Positions 1 to 5,256 of a DNA stretch of 5,256 bases are shown piece after piece (positions within the stretch are counted from its first letter, which is position 1; every line of letters begins with the position of its first letter). The notes under the pieces are model-generated. The model did no database searches. It was not told the origin of the DNA and saw nothing but the letters and a program-made list of their open reading frames with translations. This stretch comes from Dehalococcoidia bacterium. GTDB lineage: Bacteria > Chloroflexota > Dehalococcoidia > JAUYDP01. The position numbers were made by a program, and so were the translations under genes. The stretch spans positions 1 through 5,256 of the forward strand of contig JAUYDP010000134.1 in NCBI GenBank assembly GCA_030691805.1, given 5' to 3'.

Positions 1-183
<183 letters not shown>

Positions 184-1314
184 CTAAAGAATCTCTAGCT
201 GCACCATCTCCAAGAACGCCTCGATCCTGGTCCTGAACTGGCCTACGGGGGTGGTCATATCGAACTCCAGGTGCAGGGTAGGGATATGGCGTTCCTGGAA
301 GTAGGCTTGAATGGCCGGGAGGTCTATCTGGTGGGGGTCGCAGAACTTCTGGTGCACCAGGATGGCCCCCTGAGCGCGGTAGTCACTGAAAAGTTTGGCG
401 ATGTGCTCGAGGCGGCGGCGCTCCTCCAGTTCCTTGGTCGGGCAGGGAGGCGCATCTATATAGCGGTCGGCGATAGCCGCCAGTGGGTCTGCTCCGGTAA
501 CTACCTCCTGCCAGAAGTACCGGCTGCCCGTGCAGAGGTCGTCTATGACCACCGCGGCCCCAAGGCTCTCCACCAGCCTCACGAATTCGATGTCGTCGTT
601 CTCTCCTCCTACCAGCATGAGGCGCATGCCGGGGAAACGACCGTTGCTTTCCCGTCCGATCTCCCGAAGAGCATCCTCCATTAGCCTGCTATGCTCCTCT
701 TTGTCCATGAACATACTGGCAAGGGTCGCCTCCATGGCCATGGAACCGGAGACGGGAGGGTCGTCCTGCCGCCGAATCTCATAGAGCTGGTGCAGCAGGC
801 GGCGGTTGCGGTTATAGACCTCAGTCGCTCTTTCTAGCTTTTCCGGAGGAATAGTATGCCCAAGCCATTCCTCCAGGGCATCCTTAAAGATCTTCACCTC
901 CTCCAGAAAGCAGGACCGGGCGTGGGGACTATGCAGGCAGGCCGGCACGTAGAGAAGGTAACTGAAAGAGGCAGGGGTATGGAACTGCCATGATTCGAAG
1001 GCCTGCTGGATATGAATGCAAGTGTGGCCGACGGTCACGCCATCGAGATAATCATATCTCCCCTTTAGGGCTTGACCAAGCACGTCGCGGCTGAAGGGAC
1101 AATACATACTGTGGATGTGGGGCTCGACCACGTCCTGAGGCTCGTGGCCCCCCAGGATGCGAACAGGCAGGATGCCGGCAGCGTAGAGTATCTCTTCCGG
1201 CACATAAGTGCACATGTAGCCGAAAACCCTGCCCCCACCCCGGGCCTTCCACTCCACGGCGTAACGGTGGCGGTCCTCCACTACCTCCCGGAACCTCTGA
1301 AAGGAGCGAGACAT
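184..1314 (-). CDS. 2-hydroxyacyl-CoA dehydratase / benzoyl-CoA reductase family subunit (HGD-D, BcrB/BcrC/HgdB-like)
   Basis: This 376-residue protein has the hallmarks of the HGD-D family, whose members carry a [4Fe-4S] cluster and use low-potential electrons to dehydrate 2-hydroxyacyl-CoA or reduce aromatic-ring CoA thioesters in the cytoplasm. Seen directly: the N-terminal GYMCTYVPEEILYAAGILPV motif (about 32-51), SMYCPFSRD (69-77), a DYLDG...GHTC stretch (88-99), a DDLCTGSRYFW motif (258-268) and the C-terminal KFCDP followed by LHLEFD (323-352). By family pattern, Cys72, Cys99 and Cys325 are the best cluster-ligand candidates. Cys99 is followed by Ile where many relatives have Asp. The length matches a single family subunit. 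I chose the ATG at 1314 because GGAAGGGGGG lies just upstream; an in-frame TTG at 1338 would put that site inside the gene. Neither partner subunit nor the ATP-dependent activator is visible. The substrate is unknown, so whether it is a dehydratase or a reductase cannot be decided. Confidence 0.9.
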   Translation of the reverse strand: MSRSFQRFREVVEDRHRYAVEWKARGGGRVFGYMCTYVPEEILYAAGILPVRILGGHEPQDVVEPHIHSMYCPFSRDVLGQALKGRYDYLDGVTVGHTCIHIQQAFESWQFHTPASFSYLLYVPACLHSPHARSCFLEEVKIFKDALEEWLGHTIPPEKLERATEVYNRNRRLLHQLYEIRRQDDPPVSGSMAMEATLASMFMDKEEHSRLMEDALREIGRESNGRFPGMRLMLVGGENDDIEFVRLVESLGAAVVIDDLCTGSRYFWQEVVTGADPLAAIADRYIDAPPCPTKELEERRRLEHIAKLFSDYRAQGAILVHQKFCDPHQIDLPAIQAYFQERHIPTLHLEFDMTTPVGQFRTRIEAFLEMVQLEIL

Positions 1315-1319
1315 GCTTA

Positions 1320-1329
1320 CCCCCCTTCC
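1320..1329 (-). promoter_or_regulatory. Ribosome binding site that fixes the start of the dehydratase-family gene
   Basis: On the minus strand GGAAGGGGGG precedes the ATG at 1314-1312 by about five bases. It resembles the purine-rich sites of the neighbouring genes and supports the ATG over the upstream in-frame TTG at 1338, which would translate through it. Confidence 0.7.
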
Positions 1330-1396
1330 CATATCCAATCAATCTCAACTGTATATGTCTTTCCCTTCTTGAACGCCTTCCCTGTTCTTTCTGGGA

Positions 1397-1413
1397 CTAA
1401 CGGCTGCCGTTAG
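1397..1413. repeat. 17-bp perfect palindrome between the kinase-like and dehydratase genes
   Basis: CTAACGGCTGCCGTTAG has 8-bp perfect arms around a single central base, or a 7-bp stem with a 3-base loop. It starts 7 bp past the stop codon of the kinase-like gene and 83 bp before the dehydratase-family ATG. In the direction of transcription it is followed by TCCCAGAAAG, with no U-tract, so it is not a standard intrinsic terminator. It could be an operator for the downstream gene, a processing or attenuation hairpin, or chance. The symmetry is seen; the role is not established. Confidence 0.5.
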
Positions 1414-1420
1414 AAGGGCT

Positions 1421-2053
1421 TTACTTGATACCCGCGGCCTTCAGGAGGATCTCCACCGCCACCGGCACCTCGATACGATCACTGTTGATAACAATGTCAT
1501 AGATCAGGGGATCGTTCCAGGTTACTTTGTAATGGTTGCGAAAAAGATCAGCCACACGGCTGTCATCTTCCTGAATCTTCTTGCGGGCGGCTGCCGACGT
1601 ACCGCTTTCCCTATTCATCAGATAGGTGATCCTGCGTTCCAAAGGGGCGCAGACAAATACCCTGAGGACGCTGTGGTCCTCCTTGAGGGCTATCTGCCCG
1701 CCGTGGCCCAGGATAACCGCTGGTCCCTTTGAGGCAACACTGCAGATAACATCCACAATCAGCTTGCGGTAGACATCAACGGTCAGCGGCGGAATAGGAG
1801 GCAGCTCCGGTAAAGGAGCTCCAAGCTCGGCGGCTACGGGATAACGTCCCAGCAGCTCCACCATCCGCTCCAGGAAGGACTGGGAGCGCTCGGCCTCTTG
1901 TATTGTGTCCTCAGACACGCCGGCCAAAGCCGCAGCGTTGGAGATTATCTCTCGATCCAGGTAGGGCACACCTAGCCCCTCCGCTAGTCGCCGGGCGATC
2001 TCTTCGCCGTCGCTCCCCAACTGCCTGGAAACTGTTATTACCTTGTTAGTCAT
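1421..2053 (-). CDS. Cytidylate-kinase-like family protein (P-loop NTPase fold)
   Basis: This 210-residue protein matches the cytidylate-kinase-like (AAA_26) family. It opens with VITVSRQLGSDGEEIARRLAE (residues 5-25), then GVPYLDREII (28-37), a PAVILGHGG segment (111-119), a putative lid with Arg140, Arg141, Arg148 and Arg166, and a C-terminal WNDPLIYDIVINSD motif (179-192). The glycine loop GSDGEEI lacks the Lys-Ser/Thr of a classical Walker A; this is usual for the family, but nucleotide kinase activity should not be assumed. These proteins are often found beside metabolic genes with no proven role. The start is firm: GAGGAGGAG lies 3-11 bases upstream of the ATG. It is 51 bp downstream of the small cysteine-motif gene and probably shares its transcript. 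The housekeeping cmk gene is usually longer at its active-site loop and has GKS, so this is not the essential CMP kinase. Confidence 0.88.
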   Translation of the reverse strand: MTNKVITVSRQLGSDGEEIARRLAEGLGVPYLDREIISNAAALAGVSEDTIQEAERSQSFLERMVELLGRYPVAAELGAPLPELPPIPPLTVDVYRKLIVDVICSVASKGPAVILGHGGQIALKEDHSVLRVFVCAPLERRITYLMNRESGTSAAARKKIQEDDSRVADLFRNHYKVTWNDPLIYDIVINSDRIEVPVAVEILLKAAGIK

Positions 2054-2104
2054 AATCTCCTCCTCTTAAGCGGTTAAATGCATTAAACTACCAGCCATCG
2101 GCTT

Positions 2105-2407
2105 TCAGTCTTCCCCCATCCCCCAGGTCTTCATGGCCTCTTTCAGCCGTTCAGCCAGCTTGGGACTGGCCCTAAGCCGCTGAATGAAGATCGGACAGGC
2201 CTCCAGAAGTATGCTCTGGGCCGCCGCGGCCATTCCGGCCATCAGTTGTTGCATGTCCTGCCCCTGCGTCCCCAAGCCGATGGGATTTGCCTCCATCTGT
2301 TTTCGCAGGTCCTCGGGCGTAAAGCGCAGGGGTGTCACACAGGACCGGTACCATTGACATTCCTTGCACTGCACAACGGCCGCTGCCTCGTCTAAGATAT
2401 CCGCCAT
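2105..2407 (-). CDS. Small conserved-looking protein with CxxC-x5-C motif, function unknown
   Basis: This 100-residue protein has no function I can name. Its N-terminal third carries Cys14, Cys17 and Cys23 in a CKECQWYRSC arrangement, followed by a charged RFTPEDLRKQM helix-like stretch. The middle is a Met/Ala/Gln-rich helix (about 50-69), then a fourth cysteine, Cys71 in EACPIF, and a basic amphipathic C-terminal helix (76-94). Four cysteines with this spacing could bind zinc or an Fe-S cluster; that is inference. There is no signal peptide and no membrane segment, so it should be cytoplasmic. Translation is supported by AAGGGG about 8 bases before the ATG and by a coding-like composition. 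It is first in the group formed with the kinase-like and dehydratase-family genes, 51 bp upstream of the kinase-like gene. A possible promoter lies directly upstream. A link to cluster chemistry of the dehydratase is conceivable but unproven. Confidence 0.8.
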   Translation of the reverse strand: MADILDEAAAVVQCKECQWYRSCVTPLRFTPEDLRKQMEANPIGLGTQGQDMQQLMAGMAAAAQSILLEACPIFIQRLRASPKLAERLKEAMKTWGMGED

Positions 2408-2419
2408 ATCAATTGCCCC

Positions 2420-2449
2420 TTTTTACTCCTCTTTGAGGTGCTATGTCAA
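2420..2449 (-). promoter_or_regulatory. Candidate sigma-70-type promoter for the cysteine-motif gene group
   Basis: On the minus strand a perfect TTGACA (2449-2444) is followed after 18 bp by TAAAAA (2425-2420), which matches four of six bases of the -10 consensus. A start about 7 bp downstream would fall inside or after the AGGGG ribosome site, giving a nearly leaderless message, so the -10 assignment is weak. Its position between the palindromic element and the small gene would separate this group from the amidohydrolases. Confidence 0.3.
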
Positions 2450-2477
2450 GCCCCAGGATGAGAGTGTTGGATTACTT

Positions 2478-2559
2478 CCGTAGTCGGCATCGTCCCTTTA
2501 CTCCGTTCAGGGCAGGCCCCGATGCCGACGGTCGGGGTCAGTGACGACCCCGACTACGG
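2478..2559. repeat. 82-bp compound palindromic element (REP- or MITE-like)
   Basis: The element is bounded by 10-bp perfect terminal inverted repeats, CCGTAGTCGG (2478-2487) and CCGACTACGG (2550-2559). Two further hairpins lie inside. The first pairs GTCGGCATCG (2483-2492) with CGATGCCGAC (2520-2529) over a 27-base loop, in which CCCT (2494-2497) can pair with AGGG (2509-2512). The second pairs GTCGGGGTC (2531-2539) with GACCCCGAC (2546-2554) over a 6-base loop. The outer arms and the inner hairpins are alternative folds of the same bases. The element starts 2 bp past the amidohydrolase stop codon and encodes nothing. No convincing target-site duplication flanks it: the left side ends TTACTT and the right side begins GACTAG. 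It may be a repetitive extragenic palindrome, a small non-autonomous transposable element, or a strong RNA structure ending or stabilising the amidohydrolase transcript. Confidence 0.75.
2531..2554 (-). terminator. GC-rich hairpin just after the amidohydrolase stop codon, possible terminator
   Basis: A perfect 9-bp stem (GTCGGGGTC with GACCCCGAC, 6-base loop) begins 7 bp after the stop codon of the second amidohydrolase. The transcript continues with CGTCGGCATC and has no U-run, so it is not a canonical intrinsic terminator. It could still block 3' exonucleases or pause polymerase. It belongs to the larger palindromic element. Confidence 0.35.
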
Positions 2560-2561
2560 GA

Positions 2562-3392
2562 CTAGGTGTTGTTCAACAGTCTCAGGATACGGGCCGCATT
2601 TCCTCCCAATATCTTGACTTTAGCTTCTTCTCCGATAGATAGCTCTCTGATAGCCTGGATGTTCTTCTTTGGATGTGGTCCAGGCCAATCGGACCCGAAC
2701 AGGACCTTATCAGCATACTGCTCAAGTTCGGGAAAGTACTCCAGCAGGCGCTGGGGTGGCAGGCCCGCTATCTCCAGGTACACCTTCGGATGGAACCGGG
2801 CAAGGTAGAAGGCGCTCTCGTACCAGAAACCCCGGCCGCCGTGCACTAGAATAAGAGTGAGGTCAGGGAAATCCACAGCCACGTCGTCCATGAGAAGCGG
2901 GTTCCCGTACTTGACTCGTACCCCCTGGAAGATGGAGGTTCCGGTGTGGACCATGACCGGGACCCCCAAGTCCTGGGCCTTCTCATATAGCGGGTATAGA
3001 GTCCGGTCATTGGGATAAAACAACTGGTATACGGGGTAGAGCTTGACGCCCCGAAAGCCCAGATCCTTCACGCACCGGTCCAGTTCCCGGGCGGGGGCGG
3101 CCGTTAAGTGCGGGTTGACGTCGGCAAAGGGGATAAGACGGTCCACGCCATTGCAGAAATCCGCCAACTCCCCGTTAGTGATAACCCCACTACACCTGGG
3201 GTTCTGCTCCGCAAGGGCGACTGCATAGTCCAACCCGTTCTCATCCAGGAATCGGACGATGCCTTCTTTGGTCAGGGTCTTCTCCAGATAGCGGCGCGGG
3301 TCCTCCCCTGGGGGCAGAAAGCCCTCGATCCAGTCGTAGACCCACGGCAGGATGTCTTTGGTGGGGTGAATGTGGAAGTCCACTACCGGCAT
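2562..3392 (-). CDS. Amidohydrolase-2 family metal-dependent hydrolase/decarboxylase, paralog B
   Basis: This 276-residue TIM-barrel protein belongs to the amidohydrolase-2 family, which includes metal-dependent decarboxylases (ACMSD-like), lactonases and other hydrolases. Seen directly: the metal-binding HxH (His7, His9) in VVDFHIHP, GVKLYP with Lys117 (116-120), MVHTG with His149, LVHGGRGFWY with His184, and the LFGSDWPGP motif with the family Asp235. The GGNAARIL tail (263-270) is also typical. Length is normal for the family and it lacks a signal peptide, so it should be cytoplasmic. It follows its paralog by only 7 bp and is about 57% identical to it over some 233 residues by my hand alignment. 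It differs at one notable site: Tyr119 replaces the His found in the paralog's KLHP motif. Start choice is supported by the shared MPVVDFH opening. The substrate is unknown. Confidence 0.92.
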   Translation of the reverse strand: MPVVDFHIHPTKDILPWVYDWIEGFLPPGEDPRRYLEKTLTKEGIVRFLDENGLDYAVALAEQNPRCSGVITNGELADFCNGVDRLIPFADVNPHLTAAPARELDRCVKDLGFRGVKLYPVYQLFYPNDRTLYPLYEKAQDLGVPVMVHTGTSIFQGVRVKYGNPLLMDDVAVDFPDLTLILVHGGRGFWYESAFYLARFHPKVYLEIAGLPPQRLLEYFPELEQYADKVLFGSDWPGPHPKKNIQAIRELSIGEEAKVKILGGNAARILRLLNNT

Positions 3393-3399
3393 TGGTCGC

Positions 3400-4227
3400 T
3401 TAACCCTCCAGCCCGAGGATCTTGGCGGCGTTCTCGCCTAATATCTTATTCTTGGCCACTTCACTCAGCGGCAGCGCCCGGATGGCCGCGATGTTCGCTC
3501 TCACGGACGGGCCGGGCCAGTCGGTGCCAAACAGGACCTTATCAGCGCTCTTCTCAAGTTCGGGATAGTAGCTCAGGAGCCGTTGAGGGGGCAGCCCGGA
3601 GACGTCAACGTAAAGGTTTTCGTGCAGACGGGTCAAAAACAGCGCCCGGTCGTACCAGAACCCCCGCCCGCCGTGGGCTTGAATAATTCTAAGTTGCGGG
3701 AAATCTACGGCCACGTCATCCAGGCAAAGAGGGTCGCCGTATTTCAGGCGGGAGCCGGCCAGGGTGGAAGACCCCGTGTGTATAATAACGGGAATGCCCA
3801 GCTCTTCGGCCCTGGCATAGACAGGATAAATCAAGGACTCGTTGGGGTAGTACTGGTTGAAGGTTGGATGAAGCTTGAGTCCCTTGAACCCCAAGTCCTT
3901 AACACATTGCTCTAGAAGCTGGGCAGGGCGGCCCGCCAGAAAGGGATTGATGTGGCAAAAGGGAATGAGGCGGGGGATACCCTGGCAGAACTCCGCCACG
4001 TCCTCGTTGTTGGGGTGGATGGTGCTGGCATAGCTAATCTCAGCCAGCGCCACCGCGTAGTCCACGCCCTGGCTGTCTAGAAAGCGGGTGACACCGTCTC
4101 GTGTCAACACCTGGCTTGGGACCCCGGTGGAGTCCTTCCATTCCAATAGCGCCCTGAGTCCAGGTTTGATAGAACGGAGGTAATCTTCCCCACGGGTTAC
4201 GTGAAAGTGAAAATCAACTACAGGCAT
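3400..4227 (-). CDS. Amidohydrolase-2 family metal-dependent hydrolase/decarboxylase, paralog A
   Basis: This 275-residue protein is the upstream member of the tandem pair. It shows the full family signature: HxH (His7, His9) in VVDFHFHV, GLKLHP with Lys118 and His120, IIHTG with His150, QAHGGRGFWY with His185, and LFGTDWPGP with Asp236. The GENAAKILGL end (264-273) is the usual family tail. Expected to bind one catalytic metal, probably zinc, and to act in the cytoplasm on a carboxylate, lactone or amide; the substrate cannot be told. Residues about 11-40 differ most from paralog B, as do residues 64-77, suggesting a changed active-site lid and different substrates. The ATG is preceded by AGAGGAGA, giving a good ribosome site at 4231-4238. 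The upstream gap of 70 bp holds an imperfect hairpin. The pair most likely arose by local gene duplication, given similar length, orientation and adjacency. Confidence 0.93.
   Translation of the reverse strand: MPVVDFHFHVTRGEDYLRSIKPGLRALLEWKDSTGVPSQVLTRDGVTRFLDSQGVDYAVALAEISYASTIHPNNEDVAEFCQGIPRLIPFCHINPFLAGRPAQLLEQCVKDLGFKGLKLHPTFNQYYPNESLIYPVYARAEELGIPVIIHTGSSTLAGSRLKYGDPLCLDDVAVDFPQLRIIQAHGGRGFWYDRALFLTRLHENLYVDVSGLPPQRLLSYYPELEKSADKVLFGTDWPGPSVRANIAAIRALPLSEVAKNKILGENAAKILGLEG
3404..3409 (-). promoter_or_regulatory. Ribosome binding site of paralog B, inside the end of paralog A
   Basis: GGAGGG forms part of the last two codons of the upstream amidohydrolase and lies about 11 bases before the ATG at 3392, a long spacing. 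With only 7 bp between stop and start, translational coupling of the two paralogs is likely. Confidence 0.6.
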
Positions 4228-4242
4228 TCATCTCCTCTCATG

Positions 4243-4285
4243 GCTCGCCCCTACTGGATTTATGTGACTGCAAGTAAGGGCGGGT
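4243..4285. repeat. Imperfect inverted repeat between mannosyltransferase and amidohydrolase A
   Basis: GCTCGCCCCTACT (4243-4255) and AGTAAGGGCGGGT (4273-4285) are inverted copies matching at 10 of 13 positions; in the minus-strand RNA one mismatch becomes a G-U pair, so 11 of 13 pair around a 17-base loop. It starts 12 bp past the mannosyltransferase stop and ends a few bases before the ribosome site of amidohydrolase A. No U-tract follows. It could weakly end the upstream transcript, shape translation of the amidohydrolase, or be a decayed extragenic palindrome. Confidence 0.45.
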
Positions 4286-4297
4286 ATGGCTTGCATG

Positions 4298-5256
4298 TCA
4301 ACCGACGAAGTACCACTTGGCGAACATGCTCGCCATCAGGCCCATAAGCATTAAAGACAGGGTGACCAGCGGCACGGCTACAACCGCCCGTTGCCTCCAG
4401 GATGCCAGCGCCATGAATACGGGGAAGATGACGGCCACATACCGGGTTAGGCCGTCAAGATTAACAACCAGGGCCATGGCCAAAGACCCCAGGGAGTACA
4501 ACCCGTAGGAAGGGCCCAGCCTCTTGAAAACAGTGCCCGTTAGCGCCAGAAAGGCAACGGCTGAAGCGCCATCGAGGAGGCGCAGGGCCGGCCCCTGGCC
4601 CCGAAAGATTCCGCCATTCAGGATAGACGCAACAAGCTCAACGTGGCTTGTAGGGAGAATGGAAACAGGCTCGGCCCATCCCACAGTGCGGCTCTTGAGA
4701 AAGGCTAACGGTTCGCCGAAGACAGCATAGGTGTAGGCCATAAAGCCCGCCAGCGCCAGGGGTATGAACAGCAACGACAAGACGCTCCAGGACAGCCGAG
4801 ACCGTACCCCATGCACAATTAATTGTGCGGTATGCCCCCCCCCCACTCGCCGCCCCCTTTCCACCAGATGAAAGGCCGCCCCTGACATTAAGAGCATCAT
4901 CCCCATGGGGCGGGTTAGAGCGGCCACCGCCCCAGCGATACCACCGGACCAGTCCCTCCGTTTCTCCCAAAAATAAAAGGAAAGAAGGACCGCCAGCAAG
5001 TAGAGAGACTCGCCATACATACCGAAGTAAAAAAAGGCCGATGGGAAGGCGGCCGTGTAAAGCACAGCCCTTACCGCCACGGCGCGATCGAATTTCAGTT
5101 GCGTCAGCTTGAAAAGAACTATCAGGGCGGCCAGGAAAGCCAAATTGGAGACAAGAATCCCTGCGGTCCAGGTGTTACCGGTAAGGAGTGTAAATGCCTT
5201 GATAGCCAGCGGGTACGCTGGAAGAAATGCCACGTTGCTGGCCTGCTCTAAAGAAT
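4298..5256 (-). CDS. PIG-V-like / GT-C membrane mannosyltransferase, N-terminus outside window (partial)
   Basis: The visible 318 residues form a hydrophobic multi-pass protein matching bacterial relatives of the PIG-V mannosyltransferase family, which transfer mannose from a lipid-linked donor on the outer face of the membrane. Seen directly: SNVAFLPAYPL (6-16), VSNLAFLAALIVL (35-47), AFPSAFFYFGMYGESLYLL (69-87), an AALTRPMGMMLL motif (111-122) and DGLTRYVAVIFP (267-278). About eight or nine membrane segments can be placed, near 28-48, 63-77, 82-95, 104-127, 155-177, 231-243, 250-265, 271-286 and 290-315. The frame stays open to the right edge with no stop, and SNVAFLP continues the family alignment, so the GTG at 5233 is an internal valine and not the start. 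The missing part should hold the first membrane segment and the catalytic acidic loop. A loop near 134-150 contains a run of three glycines coded by ten consecutive G. The acceptor is unknown. Confidence 0.85.
   Translation of the reverse strand, partial: SLEQASNVAFLPAYPLAIKAFTLLTGNTWTAGILVSNLAFLAALIVLFKLTQLKFDRAVAVRAVLYTAAFPSAFFYFGMYGESLYLLAVLLSFYFWEKRRDWSGGIAGAVAALTRPMGMMLLMSGAAFHLVERGRRVGGGHTAQLIVHGVRSRLSWSVLSLLFIPLALAGFMAYTYAVFGEPLAFLKSRTVGWAEPVSILPTSHVELVASILNGGIFRGQGPALRLLDGASAVAFLALTGTVFKRLGPSYGLYSLGSLAMALVVNLDGLTRYVAVIFPVFMALASWRQRAVVAVPLVTLSLMLMGLMASMFAKWYFVG
4813..4828. repeat. 16-bp perfect palindrome inside the mannosyltransferase gene
   Basis: GCACAATTAATTGTGC is a perfect palindrome lying in codons for the loop after the AALTRP membrane segment (about residues 143-148). 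It is AT-rich in the middle, unlike the surrounding sequence. It may be a chance repeat, a binding site or part of a short insertion; it sits 6 bp from the run of ten C. Confidence 0.6.
4835..4844. repeat. Run of ten C (ten G in the coding strand) in the mannosyltransferase gene
   Basis: Ten consecutive G in the coding strand span the last base of a Val codon and three Gly codons (residues 137-140). The frame is intact on both sides at this length, and gain or loss of one G would frameshift the gene. Such tracts are known slippage sites in surface-glycan genes of other bacteria. A sequencing length error is also possible. Confidence 0.7.

Noticed and set aside
271..684. A 137-codon plus-strand open frame inside the dehydratase-family gene
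   Set aside because: It is antisense to conserved family motifs and has no recognisable domain or ribosome site.
1315..1338. TTG start for the dehydratase-family gene, adding eight residues
   Set aside because: The ribosome site GGAAGGGGGG would lie within the coding region, and the ATG at 1314 has ideal spacing from it.
1339..1396. A sigma-70 promoter for the dehydratase-family gene around the TATACA at 1350-1360
   Set aside because: No acceptable -35 sequence lies at 16-18 bp from it; the gene may be read from the upstream transcript.
2093..2103. Small hairpin AGCC-ATC-GGCT between the cysteine-motif and kinase-like genes
   Set aside because: A 4-bp stem is well within chance expectation.
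2531..2554. Confident intrinsic terminator
   Set aside because: The stem is strong, but no U-tract follows on the transcribed strand, so it is kept only as a possibility.
3108..3686. A 192-codon plus-strand open frame across the amidohydrolase pair
   Set aside because: It spans the junction of two clear minus-strand genes, has an arginine/serine-rich composition typical of antisense shadows, and matches no family I know.
5231..5233. GTG as the start of the mannosyltransferase
   Set aside because: The frame is open to the window edge, the residues upstream fit the family motif, and no ribosome site precedes the GTG; the gene is simply cut by the edge.

Overview
The window is a moderately GC-rich stretch of a bacterial chromosome or metagenomic contig. 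Every convincing gene lies on the minus strand, so transcription runs from right to left. The gene set suggests an anaerobe: a subunit of the 2-hydroxyacyl-CoA dehydratase / benzoyl-CoA reductase (HGD-D) family, a small cysteine-motif protein, a cytidylate-kinase-like protein, two metal-dependent amidohydrolases and a PIG-V-like mannosyltransferase. This mixture fits anaerobic Chloroflexota or a clostridial/deep-subsurface bacterium. That placement is inference; no marker gene fixes the taxon.

Layout in the order of transcription (right to left). (1) A multi-pass membrane mannosyltransferase enters at the right edge with its N-terminus cut off and ends at 4298. (2) A short gap with an imperfect hairpin (4243-4285). 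(3) Two tandem paralogous amidohydrolase-2 genes, 4227-3400 and 3392-2562, 7 bp apart and probably translationally coupled. (4) A compact palindromic element, 2478-2559, starting 2 bp beyond the second stop codon. (5) A possible promoter, then a second gene group: a 100-residue cysteine-motif protein (2407-2105), a cytidylate-kinase-like protein (2053-1421) and, after a 17-bp palindrome, the HGD-D family subunit (1314-184). (6) A CTGACCG/CTGACCA heptamer tandem array (1-183) that touches the last stop codon and runs off the left edge.

How the genes may work together. The amidohydrolase pair and the HGD-D subunit suggest metabolism of carboxylic acids or CoA thioesters, perhaps aromatic or branched, but no substrate can be read from the sequence. 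The partner subunit and the ATP-dependent activator that HGD-D enzymes normally need are not in the window. The mannosyltransferase is probably unrelated cell-envelope biology.

The most noteworthy non-coding signals are the heptamer array, whose minus strand encodes the same heptapeptide in all three frames, the 82-bp nested-palindrome element, and a run of ten G inside the mannosyltransferase coding strand that could be a slippage site. I found no clearly undescribed system. No stretch over 300 bp lacks a gene.
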